Assembly (NCBI GenBank): GCA_948144175.1
Contig: CANXME010001984.1
Location: 124,001-188,000 of the forward strand
Origin: Closterium sp. NIES-65
Lineage: Eukaryota > Streptophyta > Zygnematophyceae > Desmidiales > Closteriaceae
DNA length: 64,000 nt
Reading direction: 5' to 3'
Below are positions 55,074 to 64,000 of this stretch, piece by piece; the stretch's first letter is position 1; each line of letters opens with the position of its first letter. The notes under the pieces were generated by a model. It made no database searches, had not been told where the DNA came from, and was given only the letters and a program-made list of their open reading frames with translations. The position numbers were made by a program, and so were the translations under genes.

Positions 55074-55116
55074 ATGAGCACGTACCAAGGACCCGTTGGT
55101 ACACCACCGAGCCAAG
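55074..55116 (+). CDS. Candidate first exon of a second CYSTM-like gene
   Basis: The 43-base segment encodes MSTYQGPVGTPPSQ plus one base of Gly, followed by a donor GTTCGT. It is the same length and phase as the first exon of the CYSTM gene at 18928 (MAYQGPPVTAPPNQ) and matches the usual start of plant CYSTM proteins. Possible downstream exons lie at about 55271-55424 and 55586-55762, with acceptors CTTTGCAG and CACCCAG, but none encodes the Cys-rich tail. The locus may be decayed, or the remaining exons were missed. Confidence 0.3.
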
Positions 55117-55762
55117 GTTCGTAGTAGTAGCGTGTTTGGTCTTCCAGTTTACAATGATACGCCGAAATGACGAATCAGGCTTCGCACTTTTTATTGCTCT
55201 GCTTTCTGTTTCCATATTTCCCCTCCTTTCCTGCCTGCCTACTGACCAGCTCTGCGTGTGTGCTTTGCAGGTGGATGGGAGGGGCGTGGGGGTCATCACC
55301 GACACTCCCCCGCACCCCTCCTCTTGTGGCCATGCAGGTGGCCGTGGTGGGACCAGAGGGGGGCAGCACTCCACTTGGCTGGGATGGGATGGGAGAGTTT
55401 CGGGATTGGGTCGTCTGGAACAAGGTGAGCCTCTTTTCCCTCGTGCACTTATGCTGCTTCTTGGTCTTCTTACAATGCTCACTTCCGTTTTGCGCCCTCC
55501 TGCCTTAATGCTTCCGCCTGCTCTTCTCCCCATTCTCACTGCTGTCCCTTGCTTCAATGCCTCCCCCCTCTCCCCTCCCACCCAGTGCATTGAAGCTGTA
55601 GCAGGGCAGCAGGGGGCAGCAGCAGGGCAGGCAGCAGCGGAGGGGAGGGGAGGGGATGGGCAGCGGCAGCAAGCAGAGCAGCAGATTGGCAGCAGCACTA
55701 GCAGCAGAAGAAGCGGTAGCAGCAGTAGCAGCAGTGAGGGAAGGGGGGATAGGCTAAGCTAG

Positions 55763-56450
55763 ATGTAGCTGCGCGCGATGTATGGTACAAGGTAAGGTAT
55801 GGTAACAGGTGTGGTATGGTTACAGGTGACGTATGGTAAGCTAGTCCCCTTCTCTCTCACCCCCCCTCTTTCTGCAGGCTGAAGGTAGGAGCACTGGAGC
55901 AAGGACGGGATAATGGAGTCCAAACTCTCTCTCACCTCCCCCTCTCTCCCTTTTTCCTTCCCTCCCAGCAGCACCCTGCCTGGACCACAGAGGAGTCTCT
56001 CCCTCCCCTGATCCCCCCTACTCTCTCCACTTCCCAGCAGCCTCAGCAAGGTAGGTTCAGGTGAGTACGCATGGGAGCGAAGTGTGGGGAGGGTGGGTGG
56101 GAGCATGGGATCAAGCGGGGGGTTCACTGCCTTAGGGGTAGCATCCTCTGGGGTTGTGACTTGTGAGTCGGGGTGTGGAGGGTGGAATCGGTGCGGCACG
56201 GCACTCGGTGCTCAGGTTCCCAGTCTGGCGTTCAAGGCTTAATGGGCACCGTCAGAGCCGACCGGCCGGCGGCTCTGGTTCGCGTCAGCTCTAGCTACGT
56301 CAGGGGTGGGATTTGAGTCTTGGGCTGGAAGCAATTTTCCACTACCACACTTCATCCCACAAGGCTCACTCTCAGGGGTTGCTGTTTTCTTGAGGAAGTG
56401 GGCTCTCTGCTGCTCCTACTGCTGGTAGGTAAACTTGGGGATGGGCTGGG
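55763..56450. other. Non-coding stretch, no gene recognised
   Basis: This segment has pyrimidine-rich tracts alternating with TACAGGT-like motifs. No open frame with protein-like composition is supported. It may be 3' flank of the candidate second CYSTM-like locus. Confidence 0.3.
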
Positions 56451-56451
56451 T

Positions 56452-56765
56452 GTGTGAGTGAGAGAGATGGGGGCTGAATCCCCTTGGGTGGGTGAGTATA
56501 AGGGAAGGGGGCTGAATCCCCTTGGGTAGGTGAGGGAGAGAGAAGGGGGTTGAATCCCCTTGTGTGGTTGAGTGAGGGAGAAGGGGGCTGAATTCCCTTG
56601 GGTGGGTGAGTGAGAGAGAAGGGGGCTGAATCGCCTTCGGTGGGTAAGTGAAGTGAAGGGGTTTGAATCCCCTTGGGTGGGTGAGTGAGAGAGAGGGGTA
56701 CTGAATCCCCTTGGGTGGGTGAGTGAGAGAGAAGGGGGCTGAATGCCCTGGGGTGGGTGGGTAGC
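56452..56765. repeat. Minisatellite of about 40 bp, GGGGGCTGAATCCCCTTGGG type
   Basis: Seven to eight degenerate units contain GGGGGCTGAATCCCCTTGGG, then TGGGTGAGTGAGAGAGAA. Unit length varies between about 38 and 45 bp. No coding potential is supported. Confidence 0.85.
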
Positions 56766-57340
56766 GTATGGATGAGACAGAGTGGGTGGGATAGGGTTGG
56801 GTGGGATGAGGCGGGTAAGGTGGGTAGGTTGGTAAGGTGGTTGGTTTTGGTGGGTCAGTGGGATTGTGGGTAGATGGTTAGTTGGGTAATTGGGCGGGTG
56901 GGCATCTGGGTGGTTGAGAGGTGGGTAGGCAGGTGGGCAGATGGTCGGTAGGTGGGTGGATAACTGGGTGGTTGATGGGTTGCGTGGGTCATGGGGTGGG
57001 TGAGTGGGTGAGTGGGTGAATAGGTGGGTGGGTAGATTGGTAGGTGGGTCAATGTGTCGCTAGGTGTGTGGGTTGGTAGGTGGGTAGGTGATGGGTGGGT
57101 AAGTGGATAGGTGGCTGGGTGAGTGGTCGTGGGTTGTGTAGGTGGTGGTGGGTGATGAGTGGTGTGTGGGTGGTGGATGGTGGTGGATGATGGGTGGTGG
57201 ATGGTTGGCGGGGGTTGGGCTGGGTGAAGGTAGAATGGGATGAGGAGCAGTGGGGTAGGTGGGGATCAGCAGAGTGGGTTGGGTTGGGTATGGTGGGATG
57301 AGGTAGAGTGGGTTGGGCAGGGTACGGTGGGGTGAGGTAG
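56766..57340. repeat. Degenerate GGTGGGT-rich low-complexity region
   Basis: G/T-rich sequence made of GGTGGGT, GGTTGG and GGTGGTGGATG variants without a fixed period. It links two ordered minisatellites and shows no exon. Confidence 0.7.
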
Positions 57341-57745
57341 AGTGGGTTGGGCAGGGTACGGTGGGATGAGGTATGATACAGTGTGCTATGATAAGGTGTG
57401 GTTTGATACAGTGTGCTATGATAAGGTGTGCTATGATAAGGTGTGGTATGATACAGTGTGCTATGACAAGGTGTGCTATGATAAGGTGTGGTATGATACA
57501 GTGTGCTATGATAAGGTGTGCATGATACAGTGTGCTATGATAAGTTGTGCTATGATAACGTGTGCTATGATACAGTGTGCTATAATATGGTGTGCTATGA
57601 TAAGGTGTGGTATGACACAATGTGCTATAATGAGGTGTGCATGATACAGTGTGCTATGATAAGATGTGCTATGATAAGGTGCGCTATGATACAGTGTGCT
57701 ATAATAAGGTGTGCTGTGATAAGGTGTGGTCTGATACAGAGTGAT
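57340..57745. repeat. 14- to 15-bp minisatellite, TGCTATGATAAGGTG type
   Basis: About 26 units of GTGCTATGATAAGGT and the variant GTGTGCTATGATACA alternate, giving a higher-order period of two to three units. All frames on both strands stay open, so Tyr/Cys/Asp and His/Ile/Pro repeat frames here are artefacts. Confidence 0.9.
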
Positions 57746-57921
57746 GATGAGTGTGGTTTGAGTAATTCTTCGGTTTGCTACATTGATTGGTATGCAACGT
57801 TGTTTGGTATGGTACATTAATTGGTATGCTGCATTAATTGGTATGCTACATTGATTGGTATGCAACTGTGATTGGGTGAAATGGGCGGGAACGCCTTCTT
57901 TGCTTTTCTCTTCTTTTCTCT

Positions 57922-58023
57922 GTGCCGTCCCTTCTCTGTGTGCCGTCCCTTCTCTGTGTGCCGACCCTTCTCTGTGTGCTGTCCCTTCTCTGTGTGCCGT
58001 CCCTTCTCTGTGTCCCGTCCTCA
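57922..58023. repeat. 18-bp minisatellite, CCTTCTCTGTGTGCCGTC
   Basis: Five to six copies of an 18-bp unit with GCCGTC, GCCGAC, GCTGTC and CCCGTC variants. It is short and recent in appearance, outside any gene that can be supported. Confidence 0.9.
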
Positions 58024-58367
58024 TTTGTTCCATTCTAGTCCACGGGCGTTCCTTCCCTTTCCCTGGGGGCCATGCATGTGCAGCTTCCCTCCCAAGGCAC
58101 GGGGGAGCGTGTGCAGGCTCCCTGCCATCTATTCAACGACTCATGCTCACATGTTTGTGACCCCTTCCCTTAGCCTCAGGGCCACCCATGTGCATGGGCT
58201 GGGCAACATACCTTCCTCCACCGACGCAAAGGTCGTGGCGGGCGCCCATCCTTGGATGCTTCTCATTCCGCCTCTCACCTGCCTTGTACCACTTTCCCAT
58301 CACTGGTGTTGGCACTCTGCAGACTAGATTGGGTACATGTGCCTAGTGGGAAATCCCACAATCAATT

Positions 58368-60567
58368 TGTTGGGAATATAAACGCATGACTTAGTGCGTT
58401 TCTGTAGTATCGAACCTCACCCGATACTGAAGCACAACAAAAGGGGTATGAAGTCGAAAAAGGCGCGTACCACATCAAACCGCAACTAGAGGTTGCGAGC
58501 TGTAACCACCTGGAGGTTACGTAACAGCAAGCGACGCTTCAGTGAACAGTAACCGCCTCGATAGTCGAAGCGTTACGCGTCTCGATAAACATAACCGCTT
58601 CCTGTAATCTATCTTTCCTATATATTCCTGTATGCTCTTTGCTTTAATCAATTACTTGTTCTCACATACCAGCACAAGTACATTCACTCAAAAGACTTCC
58701 GCTGTGCTACTCTAGCACCTACTAGCCTATTCTCTACAAAGATCCTAAGGCTGAAATCCTCAGCCCAACATGGTATGAGAGCAGTCAGAGAACAAAGGCT
58801 CTCGTCACTAAGCCTCTTCCAGGCTACCGATCTGCAAGCAACCAAGAAGTTCAATCTTCATTCAAGAAAGGCAAGACATGGCAAGTGGCAAAGAAAGAAG
58901 ATCATCTACGGGATCTACTCTACCCCCGGTCTCCGAGTTGCAGACCGAAGGAGGAACAACGCCCGGATTAACGCCGGAAGCGACGGAACGTTCTACTCAA
59001 GCGCCAGTAGCGCCGCCAACAATCTTCAACCCAAGCTTAATGGAGGAGTTCTTCAACTTCATGTCGCAGCAGCAGTCCTCGCAACCTGCAAACAGCAACA
59101 GCGTAAACAACGGAGCGGCACCAATGAGTATTGACAACTCATCGTTCGGACGACATAATCAACAAACACCAAATTCGGTCTCACCTGGTTCCTTCACGTT
59201 CATGCCGCCTCGCCATCCAGCGACCCCTCTTCCCGCCATCAAACGAGACACCGAAGAAGTCCTGCAAGTACAAGCACAGTTGAACAACATCCTACGACTG
59301 CACACATCCACACCATTCAACGGGAAGGACTTCTACTCTTGGAGCTTCGAGTTTGAACTCCTGATGGAAGGCGCGAATCTTCTTGGATTCTTCAACGGTA
59401 CCTGGCCATATCCACACAACGGCGAAGACAAAGACAAAGAAAATTATACGTATCACTCCCTAATGGCTTACACCGTTCTTCTCCGAAACCTGTCGCCGAA
59501 CGAACAACAAAGCATCCGCGCCTACCGGAACTACGCAAACTCCGCGGAACTCACCTATCAACATCTGCGAAGCATTCATCAAGCATCCGACACCGTTACA
59601 CAAAGCCGACTCATGGCACAACTGACAACAGTTCAAATGCAACCTGGAGAAAAGGCCATGCCTTACATCAGTCGCTGTCAAGGACTACGCGACAGACTTA
59701 TTCGCTGCGGAGGAAACTTATCTGAAGAAGCTTTCGTAACCGTCGTTCTTGCCGGCCTTGGACCTCAATGGCGCACCACCCGTTCACTTCTTCGCGCTCA
59801 CGGTCGACTCTCCGAAATGCATCTCTGCGCCGAACTTCACGCCGAGCAGCAGGAAATGGACCTGTTCGAAGAACGCAACAAAAGGCATCATCAACCAGTC
59901 GTTCTTTACACCAATCGACGACAGCCACGTTACCAAAATCGAGGACACGTACCTCCTTATTGTCATCTGTGTCGGACTTCAGGACACACACGCTTCAACT
60001 GCCCTCAGCAACAACGACAACCAACACCATTCTCTCGTCCTCTGCGACCCGCGCCTCCCCACATCGCGTCAACTCAACAACGACCCGCTACCGCCTCAAC
60101 GACTACTTCAACGCGACCGTCAACTTCCACTTCGGGACCTGCACAGACATCAAGAATCGTCGCCATGGCACGAACAACAGAGTCAAACATCGAATCGTGT
60201 ATTACCGGCTCTCCACCGACTTACAGTCCTGATGAGCAACCGTCACCACCACCGTCGTCCCTTAACGTGAATCCAACGTACGCCGCCATCGCGAACAGTG
60301 CACCCACCGGACCAGACACATGGTTCCTCGACAGCTGTTGCGGTCATCACATGTGCTCTTCATCACGATTTCTTCAGCGTGAACGACGTCTTCCGCGAGA
60401 CGTCATCATCACCATCGCCAACAACGAAAACCTGCACACCAACAAACAAGGAGTCGTGGAGCTTCAGTCCAACGAAACAAACGTTATCCTCCAACTAAAC
60501 AAAGTACTCGTCGTCGACAACCTCGGCTTCAACTTACTGAGCGTCAGCCAACTCATGTCGAAAGGTG
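58368..60567 (+). mobile_element. Ty1/copia LTR retrotransposon, 5' part, interrupted by another copia element
   Basis: A 403-bp LTR (58368-58770) begins TGTTGGGA and ends CCCAACA, a perfect terminal inversion. It is followed at once by the copia primer-binding site TGGTATGAGAGC (58771-58782). The gag-protease frame starts at 58878 and is broken off at 60567, where a second element begins with TGTCAGAACATT. A CTATATATT box at 58618-58626 may be the LTR promoter. Integrase, reverse transcriptase and the 3' LTR, if present, lie beyond the window. Confidence 0.9.
58878..60567 (+). CDS. Copia gag-protease polyprotein, truncated by insertion
   Basis: The reading frame begins MASGKERRSSTGSTL. A UBN2/gag-like domain covers about residues 130-330 (STPFNGKDFYSWSFEFELLM, QPGEKAMPYISRCQGLRDRL, VTVVLAGLGPQW). 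A CCHC knuckle, CHLCRTSGHTRFNC, follows near residue 365, then a Pro/Ser/Thr-rich linker. The protease segment begins DTWFLDSCCGHHMCSSSRF, where DSCC replaces the usual DSGA around the catalytic Asp, and continues to NLGFNLLSVSQLMSKG, at which point the second element begins. The frame would run into that element's LTR and stop at 60671. No stop occurs before the insertion. Confidence 0.85.
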
Positions 60568-60774
60568 TGTCAGAACATTATAGCTTACTCATTTATGTAG
60601 GCTATAGTGGGGTATCCCATAGGGGGTACAACCCAGTTAGGGTTTCCTATTTGTACTCACTTCATTCATAGTTCATCCGATTCTCTCGTTCACTTCTTCT
60701 CATGGAATCAGAGCAGGTTCCCCTGTGGGAACTGTGCTTCGGGCCCACCACCTAGAACTTTTTTTTTTTTCTGC

Positions 60775-61645
60775 CCTGGCGCCCGCCCTAGCGCCCGCCC
60801 TAGCGCCCGCCCTAGCGCCCGCCCTTTCGAGCCGCCCGTTAGCGCCGCCCGTTCGCGCCGCCCGTTAGCGCCGCCCGTGCGGCTGCCCGTTCGCGCCGCC
60901 CTTTGCGCAGCCAGTAGCGCCGCCCGTGCGGCCGCCCGTTAGCGCCGCCCGTGCGGCCGCCCGTAGCGCCGCCCGTGAGCCGCCGCCCGTAGCGCCGCCC
61001 GTGAGCCGCCGCCCGTCGCGCCACCCTTTAGCGCCGCCCGTGCGCCGCCGCCCGTGAGCGCCGCCCGTGACGCAGCCGCCCGTGAACCGCCGCCCGTGAC
61101 GCTGCCGCCCGTGACGCCGCCGCCCGTGACGCCGCCGCCCGTCCCGCCGCCCGCCCGTCACGCCGCCCGCCCGTGAGCCGGCGCTGCCCGCGAACCGCCC
61201 ACCCGTGGGCCTTCAGCCCGCCCGTGAGCTGCCGACGCCGCCCGTGAGCAGCCGACGCCGTCGACGCCGCCCGTGAGCTGCCGACGCCGCCGACGCCACC
61301 CGTGAGCCGCCGACGCCGCCGACGCCGCCCGTGAGCCGCCGACGCCGCCGCCGCCGCCGCCGCCCGTGAGCCGCCCTGGCCGCCCGCCCAGCCGCCCGTG
61401 AGCTCCCCGCGCGCCGTCCCAGCCGCCCGTGAGCTGCCACCGAGCCGCCCCGGCCGCCCGTGCAGCCGCCCGGGCCGCTCGCGCCGCCCTAGCCACCCGA
61501 GCCGCCCGAGCCGCCCGAGCCGCCCGAGTCGCCCACGCCGCCCGAGCCGCCCGAGCCGCCTGAGCCGCCCGCGCCGCCCGAGCCGCCCGAGCCGCCCGAG
61601 CTGCCCGAGCCGCCGGAGCTGCCCGAGCCGCCAGAGGAGCTGCAC
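60775..61645 (+). repeat. GCCGCCCGTG-type leader array of the nested copia element
   Basis: Units of GCGCCCGCCCTA, GCCGCCCGTTAGC, GCCGACGCCGCCCGTGA and GCCGCCCGA follow one another in homogenised blocks between the primer-binding site and gag. It is open on both strands as Arg/Gly/Ala or Pro/Ala/Arg repeats, which I do not treat as coding. Similar arrays occupy the interior of the non-autonomous relatives. Confidence 0.85.
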
Positions 61646-61741
61646 TCCTGAGCCCGACGGGCTACTGCTGCTCCTGGGCTGTGTACCTGCGCCGCTGACC
61701 TACCCGACTCTTCCTGCCCGGTGAGACTGTCAGCTGCTGTC

Positions 61742-64000
61742 ATGACCACCCCCAATGTCCTAGCTTTTGACGCTGAGGGTAGAGCCATTGACTTTGCAGT
61801 CTGGATTGAGGACCTGCAGCTGTACTTACTGTGTGATGCGGTCGATGAGGTCTCTCTCTTTGACTTTGTCTCTGGCGCTGTCCCTGCCCCTCCTCCTGAT
61901 GCTGATTCCGCCGTTCGCTCCAAGTGGGCGACCCGCGATGCTGCTGCACGTCTTGCTGTGCGTCGCCACCTCCCTTCCTCCGAGCGTGCCCACTTTAGTC
62001 AGTGCAAGACCGCTCAGGCCTTGTACGACGCTGTAGTTGCACGCTACTCCTCCCCTTCCTCCGCTACGCTGAGCCGCCTCATGCTACCTTTTCTCTTCCC
62101 GGACCTCGCTGCCTTTCCCACTGTCGCTGACCTCATTACCCACCTCCGCGCTAGTGACGCTCGCTACCGCGCTGCCCTTCCTGCTGAGTTCCGCGCCGCC
62201 AACCCTCCTCCCATGTACATCACTCTCTACTTTCTTGTCACCCGTCTCCCTGAGTCCCTTCGTGTCGTTAGGGACCAGTTTCTCTCTGTCTGTCCCACCA
62301 CCCTCACTGTCGACCTCCTTGAGGAGTCCCTGCTAGCGGCTGAGAAGAGCATAGTCGCTGTAGGGGCCTCTCGGGGTGACCCTCGCACCCCCATCTTTGA
62401 GGGGTGTTCTCCTTCCCCCCTGCTACCCTCTGTCGCCTCTGCCGCTGCGGCCGACCTCGCTGGTTTTGAGTCGGTCGGTGCGGCGTCTGCCCCCAGCGGT
62501 AGACGCCGCTCTGGCAAGGGCAAGGGGGGCAAGGGAGCGGGTGGAGCTAGAGGAGGCAGTGGCGGAGGAGGTGGGGGTGGCGGGGGGAGTGGGGGTGGCG
62601 GTGGAGGTGGTGGCGGGAGTGGAGGTACTGGTGGAGGCGGTGGAGGCGGAGGTGGCAGCGGAGGCGGTAGCGGAGGAGGCGGGGGCGAGGGTACCAGTGG
62701 AGGCGGTGGCGGTGGAGACGGGGGCGGTGGTGGAGGCGGGAGTGGCGGTGGCGGCGGGGGTCGGAGTGTCTCGTCCCAGCGCAGCAGCTCTGGGGGTGGT
62801 CAGCGCCAGCAGCAGCAGCAGCAGCAGCGCTCTCGCACCGTCCCCGCCCCTCAGCAGCTCCGTGAGTGGTACTTGCAGCGTCAGCGTGGTGGTGCGTTTG
62901 GTCCCTGCCCCTACGTTCTTCGCACCGGCGACCGTGCGGGGGAGAGGTGTAGTGGCACCCACACAGCCCGCCGCTGCTTTGGCCGCCTGACCGACGCCTG
63001 GCGTCAGCAGTTTCCGGAGGCCGCTGAGATCCCCCGCTGGGGGGAGCTGTCTAGGGCTGGTGTAGCCATTTATGATCTTGACTTTGATGCTATTCTTTCT
63101 GCTATGTATGTTGTGACTGGTAGTGATGAGGATGACTGTTACCGGTGTTTCCCGCCCGACCCGGGCATTGGTACTGCTGCGTCAGGTACTAGTGAGGCTG
63201 CTGCTCTAGGTGCCAGTGCGTCTGTGCTCTCAGGTACTGGTGAGTCTGCCCTCTCAGGTACTGTGTCGGCTTCGGCCTCTCACACCTTCACACTTGACTC
63301 TGGAGCGTCTCGCTCCTTCTTTCGGGACCGCACTACTCTCACGCCGCTGAGTCGGCCGGTTGCGGTGTCCCTCGCTGACCCCTCTGGGGGGCCTGTCCTG
63401 TCTCGCTTCTCCACGGTACTTCCGTGTCCGGCGGCCCCCTCTGGCACCCTGTCTGGTCTCTACCTCCCCTCGTTCTCGACGAACCTGGTGAGTGGTGCTG
63501 ACCTACAGGATGCGGGTGTCCACCAGTTCACTCCTGCTCGTCAGCGGGTGACCCACTGCACGGAGGCTAGCACGGGACGCCACCTGGCCACGTTTACACG
63601 TCGGCCCGGGTCGAGCCTGTACACACTGACCACTGCTTCTCCTCCAGGTCCTGAGTCTGGTAGGGTCCCTTCGTCTGGTCAGGTGTTTGCCGCAGCGTCC
63701 AGGTCTGGTCCTGAGTCTTCCCCCTGTTCGTGTCGTCGTCTGTCTCACGAGACCCTTCTCTGGCACCACCGCCTTGGCCACCCCTCTCTGCTTCGGCTCA
63801 GAGGCATGGCCTCCCGTCTTCTTGTGTCTGGTCTCCCCCGGTCTCTACCTCCCCTTCCTCAGGGCCCTGGCCCTGCCTGTGTCCCCTGTGTCGAGGGGCG
63901 CCAGCGTGCTGCCCCTCACTCCTCCCAGTTTCCTCCGACAGAGGCCCCGCTGCAGACACTTCACATGGACGTGTGGGGCCCAGCCCGCGTCTGTGGACAG
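61742..64000 (+). CDS. Copia gag-protease-integrase polyprotein, partial at the window end
   Basis: The frame starts MTTPNVLAFDAEGRAIDF and stays open for 753 codons to the last base. The gag part (about residues 1-210) shows VWIEDLQLYLLCDAVDE and HFSQCKTAQALYDAVVARYS. A Gly-rich linker (about 265-340) is built from GGGG-type blocks. A non-standard zinc-binding stretch has GERCSGTHTARRC near residue 400. The protease has the active-site FTLDSGASRSFF near residue 518. A pre-integrase region with LLWHHRLGHPSLLRL (the HH...) and CVPCVEGRQ follows (CC), then HMDVWGPARV at the start of the integrase core. This is the plant Copia gag-pre-integrase organisation. The catalytic integrase residues and reverse transcriptase lie beyond the window. 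Confidence 0.85.
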   Translation, partial: MTTPNVLAFDAEGRAIDFAVWIEDLQLYLLCDAVDEVSLFDFVSGAVPAPPPDADSAVRSKWATRDAAARLAVRRHLPSSERAHFSQCKTAQALYDAVVARYSSPSSATLSRLMLPFLFPDLAAFPTVADLITHLRASDARYRAALPAEFRAANPPPMYITLYFLVTRLPESLRVVRDQFLSVCPTTLTVDLLEESLLAAEKSIVAVGASRGDPRTPIFEGCSPSPLLPSVASAAAADLAGFESVGAASAPSGRRRSGKGKGGKGAGGARGGSGGGGGGGGGSGGGGGGGGGSGGTGGGGGGGGGSGGGSGGGGGEGTSGGGGGGDGGGGGGGSGGGGGGRSVSSQRSSSGGGQRQQQQQQQRSRTVPAPQQLREWYLQRQRGGAFGPCPYVLRTGDRAGERCSGTHTARRCFGRLTDAWRQQFPEAAEIPRWGELSRAGVAIYDLDFDAILSAMYVVTGSDEDDCYRCFPPDPGIGTAASGTSEAAALGASASVLSGTGESALSGTVSASASHTFTLDSGASRSFFRDRTTLTPLSRPVAVSLADPSGGPVLSRFSTVLPCPAAPSGTLSGLYLPSFSTNLVSGADLQDAGVHQFTPARQRVTHCTEASTGRHLATFTRRPGSSLYTLTTASPPGPESGRVPSSGQVFAAASRSGPESSPCSCRRLSHETLLWHHRLGHPSLLRLRGMASRLLVSGLPRSLPPLPQGPGPACVPCVEGRQRAAPHSSQFPPTEAPLQTLHMDVWGPARVCGQ

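Larger units (their letters stand above)
60568..64000 (+). mobile_element. Second Ty1/copia element nested in the first, runs off the window
   Basis: A 135-bp LTR (60568-60702; TGTCAGAACATT to TTCTTCTCA) is followed by the primer-binding site TGGAATCAGAGC (60703-60714). A GC-rich leader array (about 60775-61645) precedes the gag-pol frame from 61742. The LTR resembles that of the two non-autonomous elements at 35297 and 39432 (same TGTCAGAAYATTAT start, ATAGTGGGG and TACAACCC blocks), and the leader array has the same style. This element therefore looks like an autonomous relative of those copies. The 3' end and the target duplication lie outside. Confidence 0.85.

Noticed and set aside
57060-58033. 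Tyr/Cys/Asp and His/Ile/Pro repeat frames on both strands
   Set aside because: They are produced by minisatellites with period lengths that avoid stops.
60839-61724. Gly/Arg/Ala and Pro/Ser/Arg repeat frames on both strands
   Set aside because: They are translations of the leader array of the nested copia element.

Overview
This is nuclear DNA from a eukaryote of the green lineage, most likely a streptophyte of algal or bryophyte grade. Every host gene is split by short GT-AG introns. The recognisable families are plant-type: an SYT4/SYT5-class synaptotagmin, an EDR2-C (DUF1336) protein, a ferredoxin-metallo-beta-lactamase plastid protein, a CYSTM peptide, a plant-type O-fucosyltransferase and an IGHMBP2-like helicase. 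The species is inferred only loosely. Exon joins were made by eye. Reading frame is preserved end to end for six gene models: the coiled-coil protein, O-fucosyltransferase, synaptotagmin, CYSTM, Fd-MBL and PC-esterase genes.

Layout. 1-1290: 8-bp satellite. 1292-4353 (-): unidentified 303-aa membrane/coiled-coil protein. 5406-8500 (-): O-fucosyltransferase. 9589-18049 (+): synaptotagmin, 14 exons. 18928-19499 (+): CYSTM peptide. 21076-23980 (-): ferredoxin plus metallo-beta-lactamase protein. 24797-32384 (-): EDR2-C protein. 32856-41816: tyrosine-recombinase retrotransposon on the minus strand with split direct repeats, carrying two nested non-autonomous LTR elements (35297-36748 and 39432-41079). 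42031-44200 (-): PC-esterase/NXPE-like membrane protein. 44699-53391, perhaps to 54242 (-): IGHMBP2-type helicase, one intron of which holds a Penelope-like element (48932-52820). 55-58.3 kb: mostly minisatellites. 58368-64000: a Ty1/copia element interrupted by a second copia element that runs off the end.

The most unusual property of the region is how the genes are built. Nearly every host gene carries extra, usually truncated, tandem copies of its own exons together with their splice sites. In the synaptotagmin gene two minisatellites are amplified pieces of the neighbouring exon. Several of these duplications in the synaptotagmin and EDR2-C genes start or stop at a short palindrome of the type TTTGAGTCGACTCAAA. 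A GAGGCGCCTC version of the same palindrome marks the exact 5' junction of the Penelope-like element. I regard this link as the best candidate for something undescribed here; it is a pattern seen by eye and needs a genome-wide test.

The genes do not form an operon or a pathway. They are independent eukaryotic loci with separate promoters, and only the O-fucosyltransferase and synaptotagmin genes are head to head, sharing a 1.1-kb spacer.
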